Assembly (NCBI RefSeq): GCF_024362695.1
Contig: NW_026063241.1
Coordinates: 560,501-624,500 of the forward strand
Source: Pectinophora gossypiella
Lineage: Eukaryota; Arthropoda; Insecta; Lepidoptera; Gelechiidae
DNA length: 64,000 nucleotides
Direction: 5' to 3'
The translations under genes and the position numbers were made by a program. Under the pieces are notes generated by a model. That model ran no database searches. It had not been told where the DNA came from and saw nothing but the letters and a program-made list of their open reading frames with translations. Of this stretch, positions 21,239-31,504 are shown in pieces (position 1 is the first letter of the stretch; every line of letters starts with the position of its first letter).

Positions 21239-22369
21239 AGTCGATGGTAACTATGGTTACCAATAACGGGTAAGATTGACATAGACATTTTGTGTGTGTG
21301 ATTTCAGGAATTAAAGAAAACCAGTAGAAAAATTAAGGTTTATTAATATGAACTAAAACCAATTTATAATTGAATGCTTGTTTTATTTACATTTTTTACC
21401 AAGCACTTAACATTCGGACCTTAAAAATATATATTTTTTATTAGAATTTAAAATTACAGTCTTGCAATACAATATACTTGATTGCACAAAATGACGTACC
21501 AAACAAATAAATCGAGACACTAGAGACAAAAGGCGGCCTTATTGCTAAATCTAATTGCGCCTGCCGCTTTCTGTCCGTAAGCTCCTGTCGGACATCTACT
21601 GGCAGTTTAGTAATTCGTTTTTTTTTTGTAATTACTCTCTGTGTCCTCTCTATAGCTGAACTATAGCATCTCTGAAAAAAAAGTCATTGTTTAGAACTGA
21701 AATTAAAATAACGCTAGCGCTCCGTTTGTACGAACCCTTAAACCCAGATAAGTCGATGGTAGGTTTAGTTACCATGATGAAAGTTGACCAAATTTGGTGT
21801 ACCCTGCAATCAATATCCTGGGCATCTGCTGAAATAATTGTTTATTTCGGTAAATAATGTGTTTCCACGAGTAACTAATAAGTAACGTGGTATATTTAAA
21901 ACATTATAAAATATAATGCGTCGTGTAATATTCCGTAATTTGCCTCCATTTTAGTGTCAAGAGACGTTTTTTTTGATACGATATTTTTCTCTTAATGTTT
22001 TTGGAACAAAATCATGGCTTAAATGTTCAGGTTTTTGTAGAAAACGGTAGAGGATATATTCAAGATGTATGCTAATCAATAAAAATAATATATTTTATAT
22101 ACTTACGGCATATTTCTTGTCTAAAACACTCAATCGCAAACACAGTAGTTGACAGTAGACTCGACCAACACTCGTCTGACTTCGACAGTTGTTTTTTTAA
22201 TGTTACCAACTCATAGGGAAGAGATGCAAATACCACCTAGTAAGGATTTTTATAGTACACAATACTAGTATAATTTTATAATCTATACTAGCTTGTAAAA
22301 CTAGTTAATCCATAAAATTGGTCACCCTAACGGAACCCCGACTATTGGTAAGTATAGCTACCATCGACT
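21239..22369. mobile_element. Non-coding TIR element built on a GGTA..TACC hairpin motif
   Basis: The ends are inverted copies of about 27 bp with three mismatches: AGTCGATGGTAACTATGG followed by TTACCAATA at the left, and the inverse of AGTCGATGGTAGCTATAC followed by TTACCAATA at the right. Each end contains a near-palindrome GGTARCTAT.RYTACC. The motif also occurs at 21758-21773 and just outside at 22390-22405. No open frame of interest lies inside. I found no clear target duplication, so the class is unknown. Confidence 0.6.
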
Positions 22370-22805
22370 CCTGAGGTGAATTTGGAATCGGTAGCTATAA
22401 TTACCAACGACTGTAGAGTGGCTAGGCAATTGTATATTTGGCAGGTAATGGTTTACCTTTTTTTTTTTTTTTTTTAACGTTGGGAAATGCGTTACGCATA
22501 CCACGCCGCCCGGGGGGACGACGTGGTTATGTGGGACTCCCCGGGTGTTGCCACCTCGGTATACCCACTAAAACCCAACGGTGTTCCTGCCTGCACCATT
22601 TGACGGGACGCGGGGCGCGCGAGCATTCGTCCGCAAACCCGTCGGTGCTCGTCCGTTTCCAGACCCTGCTCTGGTGCGTGTGAATGTGCCACACGTGAAC
22701 ACTCCTTGTTAAGCAGTTTGCGAGGAACACATTCGCAAACCGCTTCCTCCAGGAAAGCCCATGTGCGAACGGCGAATCCCCCGATTCACCGCCCGCGGGC
22801 CTAAC

Positions 22806-25800
22806 CTAGGTTTGGAGAAGGTGAGCGTATGCTCTCCTTCTTCTCCCTGTCCTTCTCCGGCGGATCGGAGCCGAGAGGAGATCATCCTCCCTTATTCGCT
22901 CCGCTGCCTCCTTCTGTGCCACCACGTCCTCACAGAAGGAGGCCACAGCATCCCAGGACCTCTTGCTCCCGACCATGGCTTTCACCACAGCCGGGAGAGA
23001 GAGATCGCTTCCCACCACGGTGGTGAGTGCAGACCTCTGCTGAGCCCATGCAGGGCATATCGCCAGTGTGTGTTCTGCCGTGTCCTCACTGCAGCAACAG
23101 TGGTGGCAGATCGCCAGTGGCTCCCTACCGGCTACGTGGCACAAGTATTTGCCGAAGCTGCCGTGCCCAGATAGTATTTGCACGAGCCGGTAGGTGAGTG
23201 AGCCATGACGCCTATCCACCCAATCCTTTAGGACAGGGCGGATGGCGTTTATGGTTCTCTCGCCAGCTTTAGGCTCTTCGAGCCGTTCCTTCCATCTGTT
23301 CAGGAGTCGACGTCGAGCTTGTCGTCTCCATCTCGTCAACTCGTCAGCAGCCGAGCCCTCGACCTGCCCGTCTTCCTCCACAGCTGTTTGCCTCCTCTCA
23401 TAGGTCTCAGCCAGTAACTCGGCGTCTATGTCCCATGGGGGAGTGCCGGCCAAGACACAAGCAGCCTCATGTGACACCGTCCGGTATGCTCGAATGGCTC
23501 TGACCGCAATGACTCGTTGTGCCCTGAACAACAGAGTCAGATTCGGGCGAGTCAGAGCATCGACCCAGACCGGTGCCCCGTAGAGTGCCATTGACCTCAC
23601 GACGTTGATATAGTGTCGTCTGCAGGTCATGTTTGGTCCTCCTAGGTTGGGCAGCAATCTTCCGAGAGCAGATGCAGCAGCGACAAGCTTGGGAGCTAGA
23701 CGTCGAAAATGCTCTCGGAAGTCCCACCTCCCATCCAGATGAAGTCCTAGGTACTTCATTTGAGGCCTGACTGGTATGCGGCCATCTCCAATTACGATGC
23801 TGGAGTCTGCGGGCGGCCCCCTCCGAGGTCCATGAAAACATAGAGCCTCAGTTTTATTGAGGGCCACCTTCAGCCCCAGCCTCCGTATTCGCCGTATTAT
23901 AGCGGCACAAACCTCGGTGGCAAGATCTGCTGCTTCCTCAAAGGTGCGTCCGCGCGCCGTTACGAGCGTATCGTCTGCATAGCAGACGACACTGGTGCCA
24001 GATGGTAATGCACCACGCAGAGCCCAATCATATCCAATGTTCCACAGGAGTGGTCCAAGGACAGACCCCTGTGGAACACCACACTTCATGGGCCTACTCT
24101 TGATACGGCCGTCTCGCCCGGTGTAGAGAATACGCCTACTATGTAAGTAGGTCCCAATTATCCGTCTTAGATAAAGAGGCACTCGGTGGTACCGGAGAGC
24201 CTCCTCGATGCAGGTGAACGGCAGTGAGTTAAATGCGTTGGCAATGTCCAAGGACACCGCCAACAACACACCACCTGACGCAACCGACTGTTCCGAGAGG
24301 GCTTTGACGCACATTATGGCATCGATGGTAGAACGACCCTTTCGGAAGCCGAACTGTTGATTGGACAGATCGGGACCTACAGTAGTCAGATGTTGGGTGA
24401 TGCGGTGAGCAAGAATGCGCTCGAAGATCTTTCCTGCATCATCCAACAAGACTATGGGGCGATAGGCTGACGGGGATTCCTCTGGGCGTCCCTCTTTCCT
24501 CAGCAGCACTAATCGCCCGTCCTTCCAGCAGCCCGGAAATTGCTTTGACACTAGACATTTATCGAGAATCCCGGCTAGGTGGGAACCCAATATGTCCAGT
24601 GCCATTGCTAGGACTCGGCCAGGTACCCCATCAGGGCCTGGGGCAGTAGATTTGGCCCTCAACTTACGCACAGCTCGGCGCAACTCCATTGGAGACGTCA
24701 GTGGGATTTCCTCTTCTTCTTCCTCAGCCTCTTCCTCAGTGTGAGGACCCGCCATGATTGGAGAAGGGTGTTCAGGTCTATCCGGAAATAGAGCCGTCAC
24801 CACCTCCCCCAACAGCTGAGGTTGAAGGGTCTCGGTCAGAGGGGGTGCCTGTGGGCGAAGCTTGTTCCTCGCCGCAAGATACGGGCGTCCCCATGGATCC
24901 CGACTGAGATGATCCAGCATTTCCTTGCGTGCATCAGTCTTGGCTTTGGAAATGGCAAGCTGCAATGTCTTCTTGGCCTCTAAGTAGAGGTTATGCAGTA
25001 CTTGCTCTATTTCCTCGTCCTGATGACGCAGCCGGCGGTGCCTAGTGTAGTCGCGACGCCTCGACGAAGCAACTGCTCGGAGATTAGCAATCTCCTGCGA
25101 CCACCAGTACACTTGACGTCTCGGGGGCTTTCGCCTTGCTCGGGGCATAGCCGCGTCACATATCGTGGTCATTGCCCCACGAAATCCAAGGGCGGCCTCA
25201 TTCGCATCGACTGGCTCCAACGAACGCATCGCCCAGTCTTGGACGATAGAAGCCTCTATTAAGAGGTCCTCGTTGAGGCGAGTTAGCGACCACCTGGGGA
25301 AGGCATGAGCCACGACGTCTCGGCGGTTCGTCATTTCTCCAGAGGAGGAAGGAGATACCTCAAAACGGATATATCTGTGGTCAGATAGGGTTCCGAGGTC
25401 ATCCATGACCCTCCAGTTCCGCACGTGCGTTAAGAGCGCAGGGGTAGTGAACGTCAAGTCCACTATGGACCCACCCTGCGCTCTGACGCACGTATTGACG
25501 GAGCCTTGATTGGCAAGCACAAGCCCACACCTTTGGGCCCAATACTCCACTATCATGCCTCGGTCGTTGGTTGCCGGAGAACCCCAAGCCGTGCTCTTGG
25601 CATTGAAGTCTCCGAGCACCACCACGTTGGTAGTTGGAGCACGAAGCACCACCGTACCGACCCGATCGAAGAAAGCCTCAAACTCTGAGATCGGTCTGTT
25701 CGGGGAGAAGTACAGACCGACCACAGTGAGGTTGCCCCAGGTAGCCGAGACCAGCCCGGCTTCCCTGTGCCTGATGTTGAGTGGCAGGGCTGGGTAATTG

Positions 25801-25991
25801 TTTGAGGCAATGATCGTGACAGAGCCCTCAGGGTCCCCCGCCCAGTTAGGTTGGGATGACACATAGTAGGGCTCTGATACAACCGCCACGTCTATCGACC
25901 ACTCCAGCATGGATTGCAGGAGGAGATCCTGCGCACCTGCAGAGTGGTTGACGTTCGCCTGTAGGAACTGGCATATGGTGTGTGGATCCAT
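22806..25991 (-). CDS. LINE-C ORF2: endonuclease and reverse transcriptase (R1 clade)
   Basis: The frame of 1061 codons is uninterrupted, about the usual length for R1-clade ORF2. The endonuclease spans about residues 1-225: FLQANVNHSAGAQ, VVSEPY (catalytic Glu), GDFNAKSTAWGS and SDHRYIRFEV near residue 205. The reverse transcriptase covers about 430-760: APGPDGVPG, YRPIVLLDDAGKIFER, QFGFRKGRSTIDAI, LDIANAFNS, GVPQGSVLGPLLWN and the catalytic YADD near residue 672. A C-terminal CHHCCCSEDTAEHTLAICP motif near residue 963 is the Cys/His domain typical of the clade. It makes first-strand cDNA at a nicked target. It looks intact. Confidence 0.92.
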   Translation of the reverse strand: MDPHTICQFLQANVNHSAGAQDLLLQSMLEWSIDVAVVSEPYYVSSQPNWAGDPEGSVTIIASNNYPALPLNIRHREAGLVSATWGNLTVVGLYFSPNRPISEFEAFFDRVGTVVLRAPTTNVVVLGDFNAKSTAWGSPATNDRGMIVEYWAQRCGLVLANQGSVNTCVRAQGGSIVDLTFTTPALLTHVRNWRVMDDLGTLSDHRYIRFEVSPSSSGEMTNRRDVVAHAFPRWSLTRLNEDLLIEASIVQDWAMRSLEPVDANEAALGFRGAMTTICDAAMPRARRKPPRRQVYWWSQEIANLRAVASSRRRDYTRHRRLRHQDEEIEQVLHNLYLEAKKTLQLAISKAKTDARKEMLDHLSRDPWGRPYLAARNKLRPQAPPLTETLQPQLLGEVVTALFPDRPEHPSPIMAGPHTEEEAEEEEEEIPLTSPMELRRAVRKLRAKSTAPGPDGVPGRVLAMALDILGSHLAGILDKCLVSKQFPGCWKDGRLVLLRKEGRPEESPSAYRPIVLLDDAGKIFERILAHRITQHLTTVGPDLSNQQFGFRKGRSTIDAIMCVKALSEQSVASGGVLLAVSLDIANAFNSLPFTCIEEALRYHRVPLYLRRIIGTYLHSRRILYTGRDGRIKSRPMKCGVPQGSVLGPLLWNIGYDWALRGALPSGTSVVCYADDTLVTARGRTFEEAADLATEVCAAIIRRIRRLGLKVALNKTEALCFHGPRRGPPADSSIVIGDGRIPVRPQMKYLGLHLDGRWDFREHFRRLAPKLVAAASALGRLLPNLGGPNMTCRRHYINVVRSMALYGAPVWVDALTRPNLTLLFRAQRVIAVRAIRAYRTVSHEAACVLAGTPPWDIDAELLAETYERRQTAVEEDGQVEGSAADELTRWRRQARRRLLNRWKERLEEPKAGERTINAIRPVLKDWVDRRHGSLTYRLVQILSGHGSFGKYLCHVAGREPLAICHHCCCSEDTAEHTLAICPAWAQQRSALTTVVGSDLSLPAVVKAMVGSKRSWDAVASFCEDVVAQKEAAERIREDDLLSAPIRRRRTGRRRRAYAHLLQT

Positions 25992-25993
25992 TA
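25989..25993 (-). promoter_or_regulatory. TAATG stop-start overlap joining ORF1 and ORF2 of LINE-C
   Basis: On the minus strand the ORF1 stop TAA and the ORF2 start ATG share one A (TAATG). This arrangement is established for translational coupling in the R1-clade element SART1. The overlap is seen directly; coupling in this copy is inferred. Confidence 0.7.
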
Positions 25994-28257
25994 ATTACCG
26001 GTGTCCATCGCCCGTGGAGGCGGCTTCCGGGGCTGTCCAGCTGGGGTCCTTGCAGCTGCGATATTTCCTTTCTTTTTCGGGCGCACGCATTGTCTCCCAC
26101 CAATAGCGTGTCCCGACGGTCTGCCCGCTTCATGGCACAATGGGCAATGAAGACCTTCTGTGCAGTCCACTGATTTATGCCCCGGTTTGCAACACCGGAA
26201 GCATAACTGGCTGCGGTCTGCCTTTGACTGGCATTGCCGGCCAGTGTGACCAATCTCAAGGCACGGGAAACATTGCATGGGCCTTGGCTCCAGCGACTGC
26301 ACCCGGGCTGAGCTCCATCCAACCAAGAGACGTCCGCTGTCCACAAGGGTTTTCGCAGCCACAACAGGACATTGCACCACGACACTGCCAACACCGAACA
26401 GTCCATCCTTTATAATGCCCACCTTCACTTGCTCCGATGGGCATTTACCTATTTCGGCGATTGCAGCTGCGATATCCTCCCTGGTGACAGAATCGTCCAG
26501 ACCTGTGATGCGCAGATCCACACATCTTGTTGGGCACGTCACTCGGACAGTGCTTGGTAGGACTTCCTTCAATTTGGAGGCTAACCGGTCCGCCTTCTCC
26601 TCATTCTCTTGTCCGAGAATTTCAAGGACACGTGCCCCCGTCACGGCTTGCCGGAACTTGAGTCCGACTATACCGATGTCCTTCAGCTGGATTCTGTCCC
26701 TCGCACTAGAGAGCACCTTATCGTAGCTGAGGCCCTGCTCCACAGCCTCAGGCTGCAACGTGATGACCACGGCAGCTGTACGAGGCGGGCGCAGTTTGAC
26801 CTTCTTTTTAGGCTTTGGCTTCAATTTGGTACTCTCCTTAGCGGGGACAGAGTTGGACTTCGCCGGTTGGCTCGCAGGTGTGCTTGCAGCCTTCTTCTTT
26901 TTTCCCCCGCGCTTCACCACTGTAGCCCACGTCTCCCCAGTTTGGGTTGATGGAGGCGGCGGCGGTGGAGGCGGCGGATTTGGGGTTATGACCTTTTTGG
27001 GTCCTTTTCCCTTCTTCTTTTTCGCAGAGGCACCAGAACTCTGCGTGGGTTCAGCCTGCTTGGCCTGCTTTGGAGCAGTCGTGGCAGGAGGAGGTGGAAG
27101 AGAGGACCGACTTGTCGAGGGGACAGGATCCGACCTCAGCGGAGGGCGCATCCTTTTCTCGGGCAAGAGACGGCCTTCCAAGTTCTTCAACTTGGCATCG
27201 ATCATAAAACCGATGTCAAGCATAATTGAGGACTTGAATTCTTCCACGCTCCTGTCTTCCGTGGATCGAGTTGGAGTGCGAACCTGTTCCACATCCGTGC
27301 GCAGGCGAGCCACTTCCTCCCGTAGGATCTCCAGCTGTTCGCGCAGTTGCGCATTCTCCGCCTGGAGCGCAGCTGTCTCCTCACTAGCGGTTCTACCTTG
27401 CAGGGCCGCTGCCGCTTCTCTTATTTGATCCGCAGCCACTTTTAGGACACGGACGTAAGTACCCTTGAGGTTCTTTGATTTGTTGGCGACTTGGAGTATT
27501 AGCTCCACGCCATTCTCAACCCGCTTCTGCAGGGAGTCAGCCGGGATTTTGAGGGCTGACTTCAGGGTACTTGCCATCTCGATCTCCGAATCTAGGTCCA
27601 TTTCAGCCTGTTTGGCCTTGATCAGGTCCTCTTTCGCCCTTGCGAGGCCCACGGAGTGCCCAGTAGTGGGCGGTCTACCTCTGCCTCGTTTTGCTGAGTT
27701 CTTCAGCGTAGGCGCAATGGAGATGCAGCTGATACATGACTCGCCACTACTGTCCGCCTCTGGAGCACTTCTCTTAGCTCGCCGGCAGTCGAGCCTCCGT
27801 CGGAATAAGAGATAGCAGTATCCATCCCGGAGCAGTCCGATTCCGACTCCGAGATAGACACGGCCGCCCCCTCCGGTTCCTTCATTTGCCTACTCAGGCT
27901 TTTCTCCTTATCCCCAAGGCTCCCTCCGGCTTTCGCTTTGTAGGGTCTGGGGGGTGCATGTGCCTTCGACCTCTGGTTCTTGCCGCTAAGAACCAGTGGT
28001 GTCGGGTCTAAAATCAACCCGCCCTTCTCTTGCCCCTTGTGGAGCCGTTCAACTGCATTTGAGCAGTCACCACTATCAACAGCGGAGAAGAGGGCCGCCT
28101 CCGGATCGGTGGAATCCATAGGCAGTTTCTTCTCCTCCCCAAATCGCGCGCAATCACGTCCAGTTTCGTTGCCAAGGTCATCGTTAAACTCGTTCGGTTT
28201 ATTTTGGGTTGTATGTTTTAAATCTATCAATTCAATAAAGGGTTTTTTATTGGCCAT
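25991..28257 (-). pseudogene. LINE-C ORF1: Gag-like RNA-binding protein, one frameshift
   Basis: Translation probably begins at MANKKPFIEL (28257). A frameshift near 27780 separates this acidic N-terminus from the main frame, which continues SAPEADSSGES to KRGRGRPPTTGHSVGLARAK and on to the stop at 25991. The middle has a coiled coil (about 27200-27640) and a Pro/Lys-rich linker with a run of eleven prolines near 26960. The C-terminus has three zinc knuckles (CFPCLEIGHTGRQC, CFRCCKPGHKSVDC, CPLCHEAGRPSGH). The protein packages element RNA. The long plus-strand open frame at 26760-27428 is its antisense shadow. Confidence 0.85.
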
Positions 28258-28591
28258 ATTATTCTTCTTTTATTCCCACGAGTGTGAGGGAAATATTCAG
28301 TCCACCCGGGCAGTGCCCTCTGTGCCCGGGTAACCCTAATCCGCCTTTTATTTGTATTAAAATTACGCCGCGCTGTCTACCTACTGAATATGTATATTTA
28401 TGTCATTGTTTTAAGACGAAATTTGTAGCTAACCCTATCACAGGCTTCGGTCTTTTTGGGTTGCTACTGTAACACTGCATTAAAAACAATTTATCGCGTT
28501 AACACGCTCTTTTGGGTCTGTTTTGGATAGTGGTGTAAATTAGCTATAAGAACTTGTAATAATAATAAATAAATAAATAAAAAAAAAAAAA
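28258..28591. other. LINE-C 5' UTR and a (TAAA)n/poly(A) run
   Basis: Upstream of ORF1 (on its strand) the first 100 bases include GC-rich blocks and a short inverted repeat (CCCGGGCACAGAGGGCACTG, CCCGGG). The right end, 28556-28591, is (TAA)n, (TAAA)n and a run of A. That simple repeat may be the 3' tail of LINE-A, into which LINE-C was inserted. The exact border between the two is not visible. Confidence 0.45.
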
Positions 28592-29143
28592 AATTATACA
28601 TGCCTGAACATATTTTTTTATAAAGCGGTTAATCTTGGGGAACCAATAGTCTGCTTTTATTTTCTCCAAAGTCTTATCGGTCGAAAAACGACCCGCTTCA
28701 TCATGATTGAGCTGACATATTCTCCACCGTGCAGAATTCGGTACTACCCACTTAAATTTTGACCCAACCCGTCGATATATTTTGTCGTCACGCATAACAT
28801 AGTTATTCGAAATGTCCTTGAGGTCTTCTTCACTGCTCTCAAAACGGTTTTAATGTGTTTTATTCGAGGGTCAGTCATCTGAACTGTGTGCAGCCAATCC
28901 GCAGTAGTAATTAATAATATTTGAAACCTTAACTTCTTCTAACGAGCTAGGTGGTGATACTGGGTTTTGACTCAACGCGTCGACATGCTGTATGCTGTGG
29001 CCCGGTCTGTACTCGATGGTGAAGTTGTACTCCTGCAGCATTAACTACCACCTAGCTATCTTTGGAATGACATCTCGTTTTGTTAAAGTACTGCGGAGGG
29101 CATTGCAATTAGTGATGACTTTAAACTCAAGGCCGATTAGATA
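28592..29143 (-). pseudogene. Ty3/gypsy pol: RNase H end and integrase zinc finger, right half
   Basis: The minus strand reads YLIGLEFKVITNCNALRSTL (RNase H), then IARW, a stop, LMLQEYNFTIEYRPGHSIQH and VDALSQNP. After a gap comes the His-His half of the integrase zinc-binding domain (NHDEAGRFSTDKTLEKIKAD, YWFPKINRF) ending KKYVQACI. The Cys-x2-Cys half is at 12060, across the composite insertion. At 29143 the frame is cut by the LTR of the CsRn1-type element. This is therefore the oldest element of the nest and is inactive. Confidence 0.85.
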
Positions 29144-29479
29144 TGTAGCGACACATTTAATACATTTTTGTTATGTCAGCATTTTTGGTAGCAGCGCCTG
29201 CGTTGCCCCGCGGCTAGCCAGTCTCTCCCGTTCCGTCACCGGGCTAGCTACTATGCCCAAACTTAATTACCGTGTTAAATATTTTCGGTGTAACTAATGT
29301 ATCTTCAAAATTGTAATTGTTAGTCCTTTAAAGTGAATAATATAATTTCAGCAACTTTAGTTATTTTACTTTCGTGATCCTTCTGATAATTATTTATAGC
29401 CAGATGATATATTGAAGTGCGGGTCATAGCGCCTTCCTAGTAGAACTTTACAAAACATATAATAATAAGACTCCATAAG
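29144..29479 (+). repeat. 5' LTR of the CsRn1-type element
   Basis: The LTR is delimited at the left by the abrupt end of the older gypsy coding sequence and a TG start (TGTAGCGACAC), and at the right by the primer-binding site at 29480. Without a second copy in the window the right border could be a few bases off. Confidence 0.6.
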
Positions 29480-29491
29480 TGGTGACCCCGA
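29480..29491 (+). promoter_or_regulatory. Primer-binding site, tRNA-Trp type
   Basis: TGGTGACCCCGA matches the first 12 bases of the complement of the 3' end of tRNA-Trp, the primer used by CsRn1-clade elements. The match does not extend further. Confidence 0.7.
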
Positions 29492-29704
29492 GACTTACGA
29501 ACAGTGTACGAAAGTGAATTGGTGAACTGTGCCTACCCCGGACGGAACGGGAGGACTCAAGCAGTGTCGAGTTGCCTACCGCCGCGTGGAATTTTTGCGC
29601 CGCGCTGTCGCCCTGCCGTGGCATATATCACTGTGCCTACGTGACTGCCCGGCCGGCGTTTCTCAAACTCTATTGCGTGTGTTCGAACTTTCGTTTGTAC
29701 CAAT

Positions 29705-30526
29705 ATGCCTGGAGATGAGGGTGAAAGCAGAGGAAGTGGAAGCAATGATGTTCCATCCGAACTCAATGCAGTATCCGTCACGACTAGGATTCCAGATTTT
29801 TGGACGGACCAGCCGCGACTCTGGTTTGCGAGAGCTGACGCGATTTTGAAGCCGAAAAAGTTAGGCAATGAAGCTAATTTTGATTTACTCATTTCTAAAA
29901 TGAGTAAGGACACACTAACGGAAATCACGGATTTAGTTTACAATCCGCCAGCTACTGGAAAGTGTGAGACCCTGAAAACACGTTTATTGGCTTTGTATGA
30001 AGATAGCAAACATGATAAAATTAAGAAGCTATTGCGAGACATGGACTTGGGTGATCAGAGGCCGTCACAGCTTTTACGTCGCATGAAAGATCTGGCGAAG
30101 GACAATTTTCCGGATAGCACACTCAGAATTTTGTGGGAGGATCAATTACCGTCGCAAATACGAGCAGTTTTAGCCGTCACGAAATTGACAGATTTAGAAG
30201 CTCTGGCCAAAGTTGCTGATAACGTTTGTACAGCTATCAGACCGATACAGATTACGGAAGTAGCTCAACAAACTTCAGCGCAAAGTGATAGTACTACCAT
30301 GATTTTAGCGGAAATAGCCAAAATCTATGCGAAGATTTCCCGGATGAGCCGTTCTCAGTCAAGGTCAACAGCGCAGTCGAGGAACAACTCACGATCAAGG
30401 ATGCCAAATCGTGGCACTGGGAAGAAAAACAGCCCAGACTGGCTTTGTTTCTACCATTTCCGTTACAAGGACAAGGCAAGTAAGTGCGTCAAGCCGTGCA
30501 ACTGGAAGAAACATCAAGGAAACTAA
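29705..30526 (+). CDS. Gag of the CsRn1-type element
   Basis: The frame of 273 codons is intact. It contains the capsid-like signature of the clade (FWTDQPRLWFARADAIL, then CETLKTRLLALYEDSK, LLRDMDLGDQRPSQLLRRMK and LWEDQLPSQIRAVLA), then an Arg/Ser-rich stretch. The C-terminal CFYHFRYKDKASKCVKPCNW is the unusual Cys/His box typical of CsRn1 Gag, used instead of a CCHC knuckle. It would form the particle core and bind genomic RNA. The start is the first ATG after the leader (29705). Confidence 0.88.
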   Translation: MPGDEGESRGSGSNDVPSELNAVSVTTRIPDFWTDQPRLWFARADAILKPKKLGNEANFDLLISKMSKDTLTEITDLVYNPPATGKCETLKTRLLALYEDSKHDKIKKLLRDMDLGDQRPSQLLRRMKDLAKDNFPDSTLRILWEDQLPSQIRAVLAVTKLTDLEALAKVADNVCTAIRPIQITEVAQQTSAQSDSTTMILAEIAKIYAKISRMSRSQSRSTAQSRNNSRSRMPNRGTGKKNSPDWLCFYHFRYKDKASKCVKPCNWKKHQGN

Positions 30527-30766
30527 GAGCGGAGGTGGGAACTACTTCAGCGGAAGTTTTTTTTTTTTGCGGGTAGTCGCGACAGTGATAACACGTGTAA
30601 TTTGGGCTCTGATTTATTTTATGTTTAAAAATAGTAAAAAGTATTTTTTTTATAAAATCAAGTACATTATGATTATGTAACATATAATACCTGCTGACAG
30701 TCGTTTATATCCTTTTCGCCCACTCACTATCACTTTCACTTCACTGTCACCAAACTGTGCACCACT

Positions 30767-31504
30767 ATGGAAGCAATGAAGGAATCCCTCGAAGACATGA
30801 AGACACTCTTCCACTCCACTATGGCCAAGTTCCAAAGTGATCTTCAGCTGGTCTCTCCTGCGTCATCTCCCACATCTGGTACACTGGCTTCTGAGTTTGC
30901 TGCCTTCAAAACATTCATTGTAAGTGCGCTCAACAATCTGCAGAGGCAAGTGGACATTTTAAGCAGGGAGCTTGATGGGCAGGAGATGCGGTCCCGACGT
31001 AAAATCCTCCTACTTCATGGAGTGCCTGAGGTCAAGGGTGAGAACACCACCAAGCGCTTTCTGTCAGTGGCCTCTGACCATCTCGGGTTGACTAATTTGT
31101 CAGAGTGCAACATTAGCCGTAGTCATCGTACGGGGAAGTCTGGTGCTGGTAGCCCTGGACCAATCCTGGTCAAATTCCGCGACATCGCAATACGGGACAC
31201 GGTGTGGTACGCCAAAAAATCGCTGAAGGGTAGTGGTATGACTATATCGGAGTTCCTGACCAAGTCGCGCCACTCTGTCTTCGTCGCTGCAAGAGATCGC
31301 CTGGGAGTATCAAGTTGCTGGACAAAGAACGGTTCCGTCATTGTCGTCAGTGCGGACGGCTCCCGTCGCACTATATCATCTCTCGCGGAGCTCGACAGCA
31401 TCCGTGTCCCTGTTGCAGCAAGTACAGTTGCACCAACACCTGCTATGACTGTCCAGGAGAAACCTGCGCCCCGCAGGCAGCCATCAAGACGGCCTAGAAA
31501 GTAA
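30767..31504 (+). CDS. LINE-D ORF1 protein
   Basis: The frame of 245 codons is intact. A short N-terminal helix (MKESLEDMKTLFHSTMAKF), a Ser/Pro-rich spacer and a coiled coil (about residues 50-80, LQRQVDILSRELDGQEMRSR) precede an RRM-like segment starting KILLLHGVPEVKGENTT. The C-terminus is basic (PAPRRQPSRRPRK). This matches the short ORF1p type of CR1 elements, a trimeric RNA-binding protein. No zinc finger is present. Confidence 0.8.
   Translation: MEAMKESLEDMKTLFHSTMAKFQSDLQLVSPASSPTSGTLASEFAAFKTFIVSALNNLQRQVDILSRELDGQEMRSRRKILLLHGVPEVKGENTTKRFLSVASDHLGLTNLSECNISRSHRTGKSGAGSPGPILVKFRDIAIRDTVWYAKKSLKGSGMTISEFLTKSRHSVFVAARDRLGVSSCWTKNGSVIVVSADGSRRTISSLAELDSIRVPVAASTVAPTPAMTVQEKPAPRRQPSRRPRK

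Larger units (their letters stand above)
22458..28540 (-). mobile_element. LINE-C: R1-clade non-LTR retrotransposon, near full length
   Basis: The element ends at the left in 18 T (a poly(A) tail on the minus strand, 22458-22475), preceded on its own strand by a GC-rich 3' UTR of about 330 bp. ORF2 and ORF1 follow, with ORF1 starting at 28257. The 5' UTR may extend to about 28540. R1-clade membership follows from the endonuclease, the GVPQGSVLGPLLWN and CYADD motifs, the C-terminal Cys/His motif and the three zinc knuckles in ORF1. Its surroundings are neither 28S rDNA nor TTAGG telomere repeats, so it belongs to a non-site-specific lineage or sits off target. No TSD was identified. Confidence 0.85.
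12064..28591. mobile_element. 16.5-kb composite insertion splitting a gypsy element
   Basis: The gypsy integrase zinc-binding domain is interrupted exactly between its two halves. AATT occurs at both joins (12060-12063 and 28592-28595). The composite starts at the 5' end of LINE-A and ends in a (TAAA)n and poly(A) stretch, as expected for a plus-strand LINE with later insertions inside it: a SINE-like element, LINE-B, a TIR element and LINE-C. Joining the gypsy halves leaves the frame one base out, so a small indel accompanied or followed insertion. That the right-hand simple repeat is the tail of LINE-A is inference. Confidence 0.65.

Noticed and set aside
22458..22475. Poly-T run as a promoter or terminator element
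   Set aside because: It is the poly(A) tail of the minus-strand R1-clade LINE.
26760..27428. Long plus-strand Gly-rich open frame
   Set aside because: It is antisense to the proline-rich part of LINE-C ORF1, which explains the open frame and composition.
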